A stretch of 64,000 nucleotides of DNA from an uncultured beta proteobacterium. Lineage in GTDB: Bacteria > Pseudomonadota > Gammaproteobacteria > Burkholderiales > SG8-39. Position 1 is the stretch's first letter. Each line of letters opens with the position of its first letter. The notes below the pieces were generated by a model, which was given only the letters and a program-made list of their open reading frames with translations, had not been told where the DNA came from and made no database searches. Of this stretch, positions 44,022-53,522 are shown in pieces. The stretch spans positions 1 to 64,000 of the forward strand of contig CAIOLO010000089.1 in assembly GCA_903859155.1 (NCBI GenBank), given 5' to 3'. The position numbers and the translations under genes are program-made.

Positions 44022-44388
44022 CATTCCAGGACGCCGTCTGGCGGTTGCGGCCGAAACCCTGTTTCTAGCCAACCTGCTGGTCGCGCCGGGGATTGCCTTT
44101 CTCGCATTGCTCTGGATGCGGCGCCATTACGCTGACGCACCAGCGCTGGCGCGCTGCCACATTGATCAGGCTTTCTTCGCCGGCCTGTGGAGCGGCGTCC
44201 TTCTGCTGGTCGTCACGGCGGTTTTGCTGATGCTTGGCGGTGTGACATGGATATGGACCTGGGTCATTGTCATCCCCTATTTCATCTGCATGCACGCGAG
44301 CCTGATCCTGCTGGGCGTTCTCGGCCTGGCCAGGGCGCAGGCCGGCAGGCCCTACACGTTTCCTTTGATCAGGCCCCGCCGTGGCTAG
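44002..44388 (+). CDS. Small integral membrane protein in nor cluster
   Basis: 3' part of ORF 43717..44388; AETLFLANLLVAPGIAFLALLWM...FFAGLWSGVLLLVVTAVLLMLGGVTWIWTWVIVIPYF...ASLILLGVLGLARAQAG; probable TTG start overlapping norQ. Confidence 0.65.
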   Translation: MPLTVDDIPGRRLAVAAETLFLANLLVAPGIAFLALLWMRRHYADAPALARCHIDQAFFAGLWSGVLLLVVTAVLLMLGGVTWIWTWVIVIPYFICMHASLILLGVLGLARAQAGRPYTFPLIRPRRG

Positions 44389-45388
44389 CACGAGCGTCAT
44401 ACCGATACGGGTCTGGTCGGCCAAGGCGGCGCCAGGGGCGCCCGGTGTGCTGCAGCGTCGCCGCCTGATTTTCCAGATCACCTTCTTCGTATTGTTTATC
44501 CTGGCGCCGGTATTCGATCTGTTCCGCTACGACCTGGCCTCCGGACACGCCATCGTCTTTGGTTACGCCTGGCGCCTGGGGGTGGACGAATTCTTCGCCG
44601 GCCGCATCGACGCGTTGCAGTTGGGCCTGAATATCATCATGCGGTTGTTTATTCCGGTGCTGGGCGCCGCCGCGCTGTTTATCGCGGCGGCCTGGCGCTG
44701 GGGGCGGCTTTACTGCGGCTGGTTGTGTCCGCACTTTTCGGTTGTCGAAACCATCAACCGCCTGATGCGCCATGCCAGCGGCAAGCCCAGCATCTGGGAG
44801 AGCAAGCCCTTGCCCGGGCGCAATCCTGATGGCAGCGTGTTCAAAATCAGCGCGCGCTGGTGGTTCGTCACAGTGCCGTTGGCGGTCGGCTTTGCCTTGC
44901 TCTGGGCCGTCGTGTTGTTGACCTATCTGATCGCCCCGGCCGAGATCTACGGCAACCTCGCGCACCTTACGCTCACGCGCAATCAGGCAGTCTTCATCAG
45001 CGCCGGCACCGTCGTGTTGTCGCTGGAATTCATGTTTGCGCGGCACCTGTTCTGTCGCTTTGGTTGCGCGGCCGGGCTGTTCCAGAGTCTGGCCTGGATG
45101 GCCAATCGTCATGCGATGGTGGTCGGATTTCAGCGCAAGCGCGCCGATCGCTGCGCCGAGTGTTATCGAGCAGGTTCAATCGGCACGGCTGCCTGCGAAG
45201 CGGTCTGCCCGATGCGGCTCAAGCCGCGCATGACCAAGAATCAGATGTTCGCCTGCACCCAGTGCGCGCAATGTGTCGCCGCGTGCGCCACCGTGCAGAG
45301 CGCCTCGGGCACGCTGCTTGGCTGGGTGGAACACGAAAGCGCGTTGCAGAACGAGGCGCAGGTGAGCCTGACCGGAAGGCGAGGCTGA
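44381..45388 (+). CDS. Membrane 4Fe-4S polyferredoxin protein (NapH/CcoG-like)
   Basis: TM segments, CGWLCPHFSVVETINRLMRH, CRFGCAAGLFQSL, CTQCAQCVAAC. Confidence 0.85.
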   Translation: MASTSVIPIRVWSAKAAPGAPGVLQRRRLIFQITFFVLFILAPVFDLFRYDLASGHAIVFGYAWRLGVDEFFAGRIDALQLGLNIIMRLFIPVLGAAALFIAAAWRWGRLYCGWLCPHFSVVETINRLMRHASGKPSIWESKPLPGRNPDGSVFKISARWWFVTVPLAVGFALLWAVVLLTYLIAPAEIYGNLAHLTLTRNQAVFISAGTVVLSLEFMFARHLFCRFGCAAGLFQSLAWMANRHAMVVGFQRKRADRCAECYRAGSIGTAACEAVCPMRLKPRMTKNQMFACTQCAQCVAACATVQSASGTLLGWVEHESALQNEAQVSLTGRRG

Positions 45389-45391
45389 CGC

Positions 45392-47245
45392 ATGGAAGAA
45401 TTTGTCGGTGCACTGTGGAACCGGATAGTCACCCGCGCCGCACGCCGCGACTATCCCGAGGCAGCGGTCGGGCTCGGTGAGATCGAGAAAATGCTCGGCG
45501 TGTTGTTCCGTGCGCTCGGGGGCGACGCCGGCCTGCGCGTCACAATGGCCGCCGAGCAGCGCCATGGCGCGCGGCGGCGGCTCCTTGAGCGCATCGCCGG
45601 CAGCGGCGAAAGATCGCCGCGCTCGGCCCTGGACGGGGCCACCTTGCGATTGCCGGAGCGTATCGCGCTGTTCGCGCGGCGCGAGTTGAACCGCGATCTC
45701 TACCTATGGCTGGTTGCCGCGGCGGCGCACCAGCCAGCACCTTGCGGCGATGCATGGATCGTGCGCAACCAGATTGCCACGCTGCGCGCCCTTTCACGCT
45801 ATCCGGGCCTCAGGCTGCGTTATGAGCGGCTGGTGGCAGAGGTGCTTGCGGGGCGCATCGATCCGGCCGCCATGCCGGCCGACGAGGCCGCGCAGGAGCA
45901 GGCGGTGCGGCAGGCCCTGCTACAACCGGGAAGCGTCAGCAGCCTGCCGCCGCTGATGCGCTCCAAGGCCAGGAAATTGCAGGCGGTGCCATTGTGGATT
46001 TATCCCGCACCGGACATGGCCCCGGGTGCCGCGGCCAGCGCACATGCCCCGCGCGCCGAGGGCGGTGGCAGCCGTGCGCAGGAGAGCGAGGCCGAACGCA
46101 AGCGCTACCAGGCGCAACGCACCGAAACGCCGGATAACGAATCGCCGCTGCTGCTGCCGTTTCGCGCGGAGAGCATATTGTCATGGGCCGAGTACGTGAA
46201 GGTCAACCGCGCCCTGGATGACGATGAGAACCCGGATGCGGCGCGCACCGCCGCTAATATGGATCAGTTGAGCGTGGCGGCCGACAATGGCGAGCGCGTT
46301 GCCTCCAGGGTGCGTTTCGACCTCGACCTGCCATCGGCCGCCGAAGATGATGCGCCGCTGGGGGAGGGCATTGCGCTGCCTGAATGGGACCATCGTCGCC
46401 GTGAACTCAAGCCCGACTATTGCCGTCTGCAGCGGCTGGTGGCCCGCGGCGCAGTCCCCTTGCCGTTGCCCGAGCACCTGCGCAGGCCCGCCCGCAAACT
46501 CAGGAACCAGTTCGCCGCGCTGGCACACGCGCGCCGCTGGCAGAAGGCGCAACCCGATGGCAGCGAAATCGACATCGACGCCTGCGTGCGCCTTCACGCC
46601 GACCGTCTTGCGGGCCGGCACCAGGCTGGCGGCGCATATATGAGCCTGAAACGCCAGGAACGCGATCTGGCCTGCCTGGTACTCGCCGATCTTTCGCTGT
46701 CGACCGACGCCTGGGTCTCGGACTCGCACCGCATTATCGATGTGATACGCGACAGTCTCATGCTGTTCGGCGAGGCGCTTTCGGCCACCGGCGACCGTTT
46801 TGGCTTCTACGGCTTTTCCTCGCTCAAGCGCGGCAACGTGCGCTTTCACGAGATCAAGGACTTCGCATGCACCTTCGACAGCGCGGCGCGCGGCCGCATT
46901 GCCGCGCTCAAGCCCGGCTATTACACCCGCATGGGCGCCGCGATCCGCCACGCTTCAACAGTGCTGTGCAGGCAACCGGCGGCGCAACGCCTGCTGCTGA
47001 TGCTCTCAGATGGAAAACCGCACGACATGGACCTCTACGAAGGGCGCTATGGCATAGAGGACACGCGTAAAAGTCTGCTGGAGGCGCGCATACTCGGCAT
47101 CAGGCCCTTCTGCGTCACCATAGACCGCGAAGGGGCATCCTATCTGCCCCACCTGTTCGGCTCCGGCGGCTTCACGGTGTTGCGCAAGGCGGAAGACCTG
47201 CCGACGCGTCTGCCGCTCCTCTACGCCCAGCTCACCGGCGTTTAA
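45392..47245 (+). CDS. norD: NO reductase activation protein with VWA domain
   Basis: CLVLADLSLSTDAWVSDSHRIIDVIRDSLMLFGEAL (MIDAS-like), LLMLSDGKPHDMDLYEGRYGIEDTRKSLLEARILGIRPFCVTID. Confidence 0.95.
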   Translation: MEEFVGALWNRIVTRAARRDYPEAAVGLGEIEKMLGVLFRALGGDAGLRVTMAAEQRHGARRRLLERIAGSGERSPRSALDGATLRLPERIALFARRELNRDLYLWLVAAAAHQPAPCGDAWIVRNQIATLRALSRYPGLRLRYERLVAEVLAGRIDPAAMPADEAAQEQAVRQALLQPGSVSSLPPLMRSKARKLQAVPLWIYPAPDMAPGAAASAHAPRAEGGGSRAQESEAERKRYQAQRTETPDNESPLLLPFRAESILSWAEYVKVNRALDDDENPDAARTAANMDQLSVAADNGERVASRVRFDLDLPSAAEDDAPLGEGIALPEWDHRRRELKPDYCRLQRLVARGAVPLPLPEHLRRPARKLRNQFAALAHARRWQKAQPDGSEIDIDACVRLHADRLAGRHQAGGAYMSLKRQERDLACLVLADLSLSTDAWVSDSHRIIDVIRDSLMLFGEALSATGDRFGFYGFSSLKRGNVRFHEIKDFACTFDSAARGRIAALKPGYYTRMGAAIRHASTVLCRQPAAQRLLLMLSDGKPHDMDLYEGRYGIEDTRKSLLEARILGIRPFCVTIDREGASYLPHLFGSGGFTVLRKAEDLPTRLPLLYAQLTGV

Positions 47246-47271
47246 CCCGGACTTCATGTATTTTCAAAATC

Positions 47272-47285
47272 TTGACATGTCTCAA
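47272..47285. promoter_or_regulatory. Weak FNR/Dnr-like box TTGACATGTCTCAA
   Basis: Two mismatches to TTGATNNNNATCAA; between norD and the DUF2249-like gene. Confidence 0.4.
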
Positions 47286-47453
47286 ATACCTGGCGAGTTT
47301 GCGGACGTAGATTGCAGTCCCGCTGGCGCAAACCAAACACTGCCGCTCGATGGCACGGTTTGCGGCCCGTCATGCGGGGAGATGGCCATGGCAGATGCTG
47401 CGTTCTTCCGGCAGAGTGCGTCGCCGGGTCCTTACAATCGGAAAGGAGGGGGC

Positions 47454-47699
47454 ATGAAGAAAGAACCTGAATACACCGTTCGCCTTATTGACGCGCGCGC
47501 CATGGTTCACCCGGAACCCTTTGAGCGTGTGGTCGAAGCGCTGACAAGCCTGGGGCCGGATGAGCGTGTCAAACTGGTGCTTGATCGCGAACCGATCCCG
47601 CTCTACCGCTTTCTGCAGGCGAACGGCTACGAGTACCGGGTCTCGCCGCAGTCCGGTGGGATCTATGAGATCCTGATCTGGGAGCCGGTCCGCAAGTGA
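47454..47699 (+). CDS. DUF2249-like small protein
   Basis: VRLIDARAMVHPEPFERVVEALTSLGPDERVKLVLDREPIPLYRFLQANGYEY; ATG 47454 preceded by aaaggaggggg, so ORF start 47256 is not favoured. Confidence 0.8.
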   Translation: MKKEPEYTVRLIDARAMVHPEPFERVVEALTSLGPDERVKLVLDREPIPLYRFLQANGYEYRVSPQSGGIYEILIWEPVRK

Positions 47700-47744
47700 G
47701 GCCTGGCGCGAGGTCTGTGCGGCGGCTTCTGCCGGCGCAGCTCT

Positions 47745-48470
47745 TCAGCCGGTGTAGCTCTTCAGGCGTTCGACATCGCTGATCAATATTTTGCGCCCCT
47801 TGACCGTGATCATGCCGCGGCTGACCAGTTCGTGCAGGATGCGCGAGAAATGTTCCTGCGTAAGATTGAGGCGGGAAGCGATCAGGCCTTTGGTCGCGGG
47901 CAGGGTGATGCGTAACTGTCCCTTGCCGCCGGCCTCGTCATCCGTATCCGTGACGGCGCGCTGGCTGAGCAGGTAGCCAATGAGGCGCTCGGTGCCGCTG
48001 CGCATCGATACCGCCTCCAGGTCGCTCATCAGGTAATGCAGGCGGCGCGACAGCCCGCCAACGATGCGACGCGCGAATTTCGGGTCTCGCTCCAGTTCGT
48101 CGAAGATGGCATCGCGCGAGATGAAAAGCAGTAGCGAATCGGCAAGCGCGTGGGCGCTGACCACATGGCGGGTGTCGAGGAACATGACGGCTTCGCCGAA
48201 ACTCTGGCCCGGTCCGAGGATGTCGACCACTTTTTCGTCCCCCGAGGACGAAGCGAAGGCGAGCTTGATCTGCCCGGTGACGATGACATGCATGCCCGCC
48301 GCGGGTTCGCCGCGATGGAACAGGATCTCACCGCGCGCTGCGCGTTGCTGGCGCGTGCGCGCCGCAACGCGATCGAGTTCGTCCGGCGCCAGTTCCCGGA
48401 ACAACGGAAGATTACGCAGGAAGTCCTGTTCACGGATGATGGTTGGCGTCAAGGTTTGCCCTTTATTCAA
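47745..48470 (-). CDS. Crp/Fnr-family regulator, Dnr-like (no FNR cysteines)
   Basis: cNMP-binding fold LFHRGEPAAGMHVIVTGQIKLAF; HTH LIASRLNLTQEHFSRILHELVSRGMI; lacks FNR-type N-terminal cysteine cluster; TTG start at 48470 tentative (ORF to 48563). Confidence 0.85.
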   Translation of the reverse strand: MNKGQTLTPTIIREQDFLRNLPLFRELAPDELDRVAARTRQQRAARGEILFHRGEPAAGMHVIVTGQIKLAFASSSGDEKVVDILGPGQSFGEAVMFLDTRHVVSAHALADSLLLFISRDAIFDELERDPKFARRIVGGLSRRLHYLMSDLEAVSMRSGTERLIGYLLSQRAVTDTDDEAGGKGQLRITLPATKGLIASRLNLTQEHFSRILHELVSRGMITVKGRKILISDVERLKSYTG

Positions 48471-48516
48471 CTTGACGCGCAGGGTACCGCAGATTGAGCC
48501 CAGGCCGCTGCGCCGG

Positions 48517-50571
48517 TCACGCGCCCGCCAGCCGCGCGCCTTCGAGCAGCAAGCGCACCGCACCGCTCACCAGCAGGGCGACGCCCACCGACAGCGACAC
48601 CGAGACCAGGGCATCTCTGCGGCCGATGGTCTTGAGCATCACTGCCAGGGTGGAAATACAGGGAATGTAAAAGGTGAGGAACAGCAGGAAGGTCATGATC
48701 TGCACCCAGTCGAGTACCGCGCCCACCTCGAAGGTGCCCAGCGCCTGATAGATCATCAGCAGCGACAACTCCTTGCGCAGAATGCCGAACAGGATGGGGA
48801 CCCCCAAAACCACCGGCAGTCCCAGCCACCAGGAGGTCACGGGCGTAAAAAGGGTATTGATGAGCGCATCGGCGCCGACGTGGTGCAGCAGCGCGAGCAG
48901 CACGCTGCCGGCGATCAGCAGGGGGGTGACGATGGTCACCACGTCGCTGGTGCGCGCCCAGGTTTCGGCGACCAGGGTGCGCCACCGGGGCAGCGCGTAA
49001 GCCGGGATGTCCTGCACCAGACCTGATCCGGCGTGGTCGCCGCGCCGCGCGAGCAGCCGCCCCAGCACGGCGATCACGACAATGGTCAGCGCGAAGATGG
49101 CGAAGACGCCGCCGGCCCCGAGATATTTGCCGGCCAGCGCAAGAATGATTGCCGAGCGCGCCGAGCAGGGTACAAAACTGATCAGCATCGAGGCAATGAC
49201 GCGCTCGCGGCCGCTGCTGACTTTGGCCACGCCCGAGATCGCGGGCACGTTGCAGCCCAGGCCGAGCAGGAAGGGCACGGCGACCACGCCGTGCAGGCCG
49301 ATCTGGTGAAAACCGCGATCGACGACGAAGGCGATCCGCTGCATCACGCCGACCTCCTCGAGCACCACCAGCAGCAGCACCAGTGGAATCATGTACGGCA
49401 CGACGATGCCGACCAGGCCGATGAGGCCGTCGGCCACCGCGCGTTCGACGACCCCCGCGGTGGACTGCGGCTGCCATCCGGCCAGGACGTCGATCAGGCG
49501 CGCCGCGGTCATCGAGTCGAGCCAGGTGCTCATTTCGAAGACCACGAACAGCACCGCCGCGAACACCGCGAGGCTGCCGATCAGTCCCCACTGTGGGTGC
49601 AGGAACAGTTCATCGAGCCAGTAACGCCAGCCGCGCCCCTCGTGCGGAGCCCCGGCGCGGGTGGCCGCCTCGAACAGCGTGGCGGCCCGGTGATGGCGGT
49701 CCGCGTGCAGTTCTTCATCCAGAGGGCGCGGGAGTTTGCCGGCGGCCTCTGCGCGCAATTGCTCGAGTTCCGGCAGCAGGGCCGGAAAATGCTGGCGCAA
49801 TTCGTCCTCGAAGTAGGTGTCGCCCGCCGCGAACTGCAACAGAAGATATTCGTGGGGCACGCGAAACGACGCCTGCACCTCCTCCCGGGCCAGTGCCCCG
49901 GCCAGTGGCTGCAGGCTGTCGCGGATGTGCATCGCAGCAGGCGGCGGCAGCGGGCAGGACGCTGCGCGCGCGACATCCACCGCCGCGGCAAACAATTCTG
50001 CGATTCCGCGGCCCATGGTTGCTACTGTTGGTACTGCCGGCACGCCGAGAAGTTTGGCGAGGGCTTTGACGTTGATGTGCAGCCCGTTTTCCCAGGCCTC
50101 GTCCATCTTGTTGAGCGCGATCACCATTGGCCGGCCCAACTGGCTCAATTCCAGGGTGAGTTCCAGGTGGCTCTCCAGGCTGCTTGCATCGACGACCTGG
50201 ATGATGAGATCCGGCGCGGCGAGCGGTGCGGGCGGGCCCTCCGGTTCGTGCGCCGATACCGGCGGGCGCTGGTCTCCCCAGAGGAGATATTTCAATGCCG
50301 CCAGATCGTCCTGCGCCAGATGCTGTAGCGAGCGAATGCTGGGCAACTCGACTACGCTTGCCTCGTCGAATCCGATCTTCACCGTGCATTCCGCGTAATC
50401 GCGTTGCGTTCCGGCGAGTTTTCCGGTGCGCGGCGAAGCGCTTGATACCGCGCCGAAGAGCGTGCTCTTGCCCGCGTTCGGCATCCCCACCAGCGCGATG
50501 CGCAGGCGCTTTGCGCCGCGAAACAGCGGCGAGCGCAGCGGGACGGCGACTTGATTCATCGGCTTTTTCAT
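48517..50571 (-). CDS. FeoB-like GTPase/membrane transporter with divergent G3 motif
   Basis: G1 GMPNAGKS, G4 NKMD, membrane motifs GLGCNVPAISG and FVPCSARSA as in FeoB; start at MKKPMNQVAVP (50571). Confidence 0.85.
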   Translation of the reverse strand: MKKPMNQVAVPLRSPLFRGAKRLRIALVGMPNAGKSTLFGAVSSASPRTGKLAGTQRDYAECTVKIGFDEASVVELPSIRSLQHLAQDDLAALKYLLWGDQRPPVSAHEPEGPPAPLAAPDLIIQVVDASSLESHLELTLELSQLGRPMVIALNKMDEAWENGLHINVKALAKLLGVPAVPTVATMGRGIAELFAAAVDVARAASCPLPPPAAMHIRDSLQPLAGALAREEVQASFRVPHEYLLLQFAAGDTYFEDELRQHFPALLPELEQLRAEAAGKLPRPLDEELHADRHHRAATLFEAATRAGAPHEGRGWRYWLDELFLHPQWGLIGSLAVFAAVLFVVFEMSTWLDSMTAARLIDVLAGWQPQSTAGVVERAVADGLIGLVGIVVPYMIPLVLLLVVLEEVGVMQRIAFVVDRGFHQIGLHGVVAVPFLLGLGCNVPAISGVAKVSSGRERVIASMLISFVPCSARSAIILALAGKYLGAGGVFAIFALTIVVIAVLGRLLARRGDHAGSGLVQDIPAYALPRWRTLVAETWARTSDVVTIVTPLLIAGSVLLALLHHVGADALINTLFTPVTSWWLGLPVVLGVPILFGILRKELSLLMIYQALGTFEVGAVLDWVQIMTFLLFLTFYIPCISTLAVMLKTIGRRDALVSVSLSVGVALLVSGAVRLLLEGARLAGA

Positions 50572-50805
50572 TGGAATCGGCCAGCAGGTTGTAACGGGTG
50601 CCCGGGCCGCCTCATCGGTCCGTGGCAAACGGAGTGCCGCGAGGCTTTCGCAGGTCAGCAGAGCTTTACGGGTGACGCCGGAAATATGACGGCAGCAAGA
50701 GTGTACTTCACACCACTGCCGGAATTCCGGGTTTGATATTCGGCAATACGCCATCAATTCGCCGGCATTCCCGGGAAATCCATGCGTCCTTGGTAACGTC
50801 TCGAA

Positions 50806-52047
50806 TCATGGCGCAGCCGGTTTCGTACTTGCCGTTGGGGTCTTTTCCGCCGCTTCGATCAGTTTCAGTAATTCAGCGGCCTGGGCAATGCCTTGCGTCT
50901 GTGCCCGTATTGCCCATTGCCGGGCTGTCTCGGCATCACGCGCGGTTCCCAGGCCGAATGCGAGCAATCGCCCCAGGTTGAACTGTGCGGGGGCAAATCC
51001 GTTCTCGGCGCTCCTTCGATACCAGGTGAGCGCCAGGGCCGGATCGCGGGCGACGCCGCGACCGGTCTCGTAACACTCCCCGAGGTTGTTCTGCGCGGCG
51101 AAATCGCCCGCATCGGCTGCGGTCCGATACAAGGCAAATGCCTGGGTCAATGATTCGGCAGTCCCTTCGCGCACGTAAAGCCATGCGAGCACGCTGATTG
51201 CACTGACTCTGCCTTGTGCGGCCGCGGATTGCAGCCATTTCTTCGCGCAACTGGTGTCGATGCTGGCGCCCTCGATGCAGGCGCGCCCCAACCGTTCTGC
51301 GGCAGCGGGATTACCTCCAAGTGCCGCTTGCTGCAACCACTGCCGCGCGCGCTCCGGCTGGGTCTTTGCAGCGCACTGTGCGGCCCGATACGCGGCATCA
51401 GGCTGCCCGGCATTGGCGGATCGCGAAAAATAATCACAACCTCGGGCGGGGTCAGAAGTCACCAGAATGCCATCGGCATAATAGAGCCCCAGCGCAGCCT
51501 GCGCGCGTGCCGGCTGCTCGCGTACCAGTTGGGTGACCCGCCAGAACGTATCCGCGAGGGCCGTCTTGATCAGAGTGGCATAGTGAGATACCTCCTGCGC
51601 GCTTCCCCGTGATTCGGCTGCCAGAACGCGGTTGGCGGCCTCAATCGATATCAGACCTAGATTCCGCCGCGCGGTTTCATCCCAGGTGACCATCTTGATC
51701 GCATTGCGCTGCGCAAGGATCAGCACATTAAGCTCGGTTGCCGTCTGTCTGGCGATGTTGTCAGGCAGCAAAGGCGCTACAGCCTGTGCCGGATTCGCCT
51801 GTTGTGCGCGCGCCGGCGGTTTGAGCTGAACCCTGGGAGGAGATGGCCTGAGCTGGCTGGCCGCTTTCAGTTTGAGTGCGGAATCCTTGGCGGGATTCGC
51901 CTGCGCTGCCGGCTGCGCGGCATCTGTCGATAGGGTGCCTTCGGCGCCGCCCGCCCCCAGGGGTACTGCCAGGCACATGCATCCGAGTAGCCGGATCAGC
52001 GCCGCAATGCGTGACCGGCGTTGCCGCCTAACCATAGCTTGTCCCAT
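50806..52047 (-). CDS. Sel1-repeat (TPR-like) protein, probably exported
   Basis: Repeats such as AQNNLGECYETGRGVARDPALALTWYRRSAENGFAPAQFNLGRLLAFG; N-terminal hydrophobic segment; start uncertain. Confidence 0.85.
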   Translation of the reverse strand: MGQAMVRRQRRSRIAALIRLLGCMCLAVPLGAGGAEGTLSTDAAQPAAQANPAKDSALKLKAASQLRPSPPRVQLKPPARAQQANPAQAVAPLLPDNIARQTATELNVLILAQRNAIKMVTWDETARRNLGLISIEAANRVLAAESRGSAQEVSHYATLIKTALADTFWRVTQLVREQPARAQAALGLYYADGILVTSDPARGCDYFSRSANAGQPDAAYRAAQCAAKTQPERARQWLQQAALGGNPAAAERLGRACIEGASIDTSCAKKWLQSAAAQGRVSAISVLAWLYVREGTAESLTQAFALYRTAADAGDFAAQNNLGECYETGRGVARDPALALTWYRRSAENGFAPAQFNLGRLLAFGLGTARDAETARQWAIRAQTQGIAQAAELLKLIEAAEKTPTASTKPAAP

Positions 52048-52384
52048 ACCGAAATACCCGCGCAGCATGGAACAATTCCTGCCGCGCATCAAGGGGCACA
52101 CCGCTGCCGAAGTTTGCCACTTCCTGTTCACCCCTCGGAACAGCCGCGCAGCCTGCCCGATATCGGGCACCGGATCCATGGCAAAACATCGATCCCTGAC
52201 TCGCCCTAAAATAGCGCCTCTTGAAGTGGTATGCGTTCAATATTCAGGCAATGCCCGGGGAATGAAAAATGCCGGGGAAAATTCCGGCCGCAATAACCGC
52301 CGCTGCGCAACACCCGGGCGCGACCCGGACCGATTTCACGCCAATCCGATGGCGTGGCAACTCATGAAGGCGTGAAGCATTTCG

Positions 52385-53362
52385 ATGTCAGACACCTCTA
52401 ACCCCATACAGAAAATAGAAACCCGCCTGCAGGCGATCACCTGGGAGGCGCCGGGTATCCACAGTTTCGAATTGCGCCGGCCCGATGGCGGTGCTTTGCC
52501 GGTATTCACCGCGGGCGCGCACATCGACCTGTACCTCGGCAACGGCATGGTGCGCAGTTATTCGCTGGTCAATGCGCAGGGAGAAACCCACCGTTACATC
52601 GTCGGCGTTAATCGCGATGTGGCCAGCCGCGGCGGTTCGCGATACCTGCACGACACGCTGAAGGTGGGCGACTCGCTCACCATCAGCGCGCCGCGCAACA
52701 ACTTTCCCCTTAACGAATCGGCGCCGCACAGTGTGTTCATCGCCGGGGGCATCGGCGTCACCCCGATGTATTGCATGGTGCAGCGCATGGCGGCATTGAA
52801 GGCGTCGTGGCAGCTTTTCTATTCCAGCCGCACTCCGCAGCACGCCGCCTACCGCGAGGGCATCGAGGCGCTGGGCAAGGCGGCCGGGCAGCAGGTGGTC
52901 TTCAACTACGACCAGGTGCCCGGCGGCAAGATGCTCGATCTGAAGGCCCTCATCGCCGGCATGGCGCCCTCTGCCCACCTTTACTGCTGCGGTCCCCTGC
53001 CGATGCTGGCTGCCTTCGAGGAGGCCTGCAAGGGTCGGGCCGAGGAGACCGTGCACGTCGAATATTTTTCCGCGCGCGAGGCCGCGGCCACGGGCGGCGG
53101 GTTCAATGTGGTGCTGGCGCGTTCGGGCAAGAAGGTGTTCGTCGCCGAAGGCAAGACGATCCTGGACGCGCTGCTCGATGCCGGCGAAAACGCGCCTTTC
53201 TCGTGCATGGAAGGCGTGTGCGGCAGTTGCGAGACCAAGGTGGTCAGCGGCACGCCCGATCATCGCGACATGATCCTCACCGATTCTGAACGCAAGGCCG
53301 GCAAGACCATGATGATCTGTTGTTCTGGGTCGAAATCGGCGGAACTGGTGCTGGATTTGTAG
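52385..53362 (+). CDS. PDR/VanB-family oxidoreductase (ferredoxin reductase plus [2Fe-2S])
   Basis: MVRSYSLVNAQ, HSVFIAGGIGVTPM, C-terminal FSCMEGVCGSCETKVVSG. Confidence 0.92.
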   Translation: MSDTSNPIQKIETRLQAITWEAPGIHSFELRRPDGGALPVFTAGAHIDLYLGNGMVRSYSLVNAQGETHRYIVGVNRDVASRGGSRYLHDTLKVGDSLTISAPRNNFPLNESAPHSVFIAGGIGVTPMYCMVQRMAALKASWQLFYSSRTPQHAAYREGIEALGKAAGQQVVFNYDQVPGGKMLDLKALIAGMAPSAHLYCCGPLPMLAAFEEACKGRAEETVHVEYFSAREAAATGGGFNVVLARSGKKVFVAEGKTILDALLDAGENAPFSCMEGVCGSCETKVVSGTPDHRDMILTDSERKAGKTMMICCSGSKSAELVLDL

Positions 53363-53522
53363 GGCAGGGCGGCGCTTTCCGCCCCTGGATGATGCTGTGT
53401 AGAAGCGCAGCAATTCTCGATATTTTCATGTTAATAAAATGTTATCGATAAAAGCCACCTGTGTTTTCAGGAAATTTTTATCCTGAAAATGGGTTGTATT
53501 CGGATTCTTGGAGGGGACGGCA

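Noticed and set aside
49033-50328. 431-aa plus-strand ORF antisense to the FeoB-like gene
   Set aside because: Shadow ORF rich in Arg/Gln/His; the minus-strand protein has clear G1/G4 and FeoB motifs.
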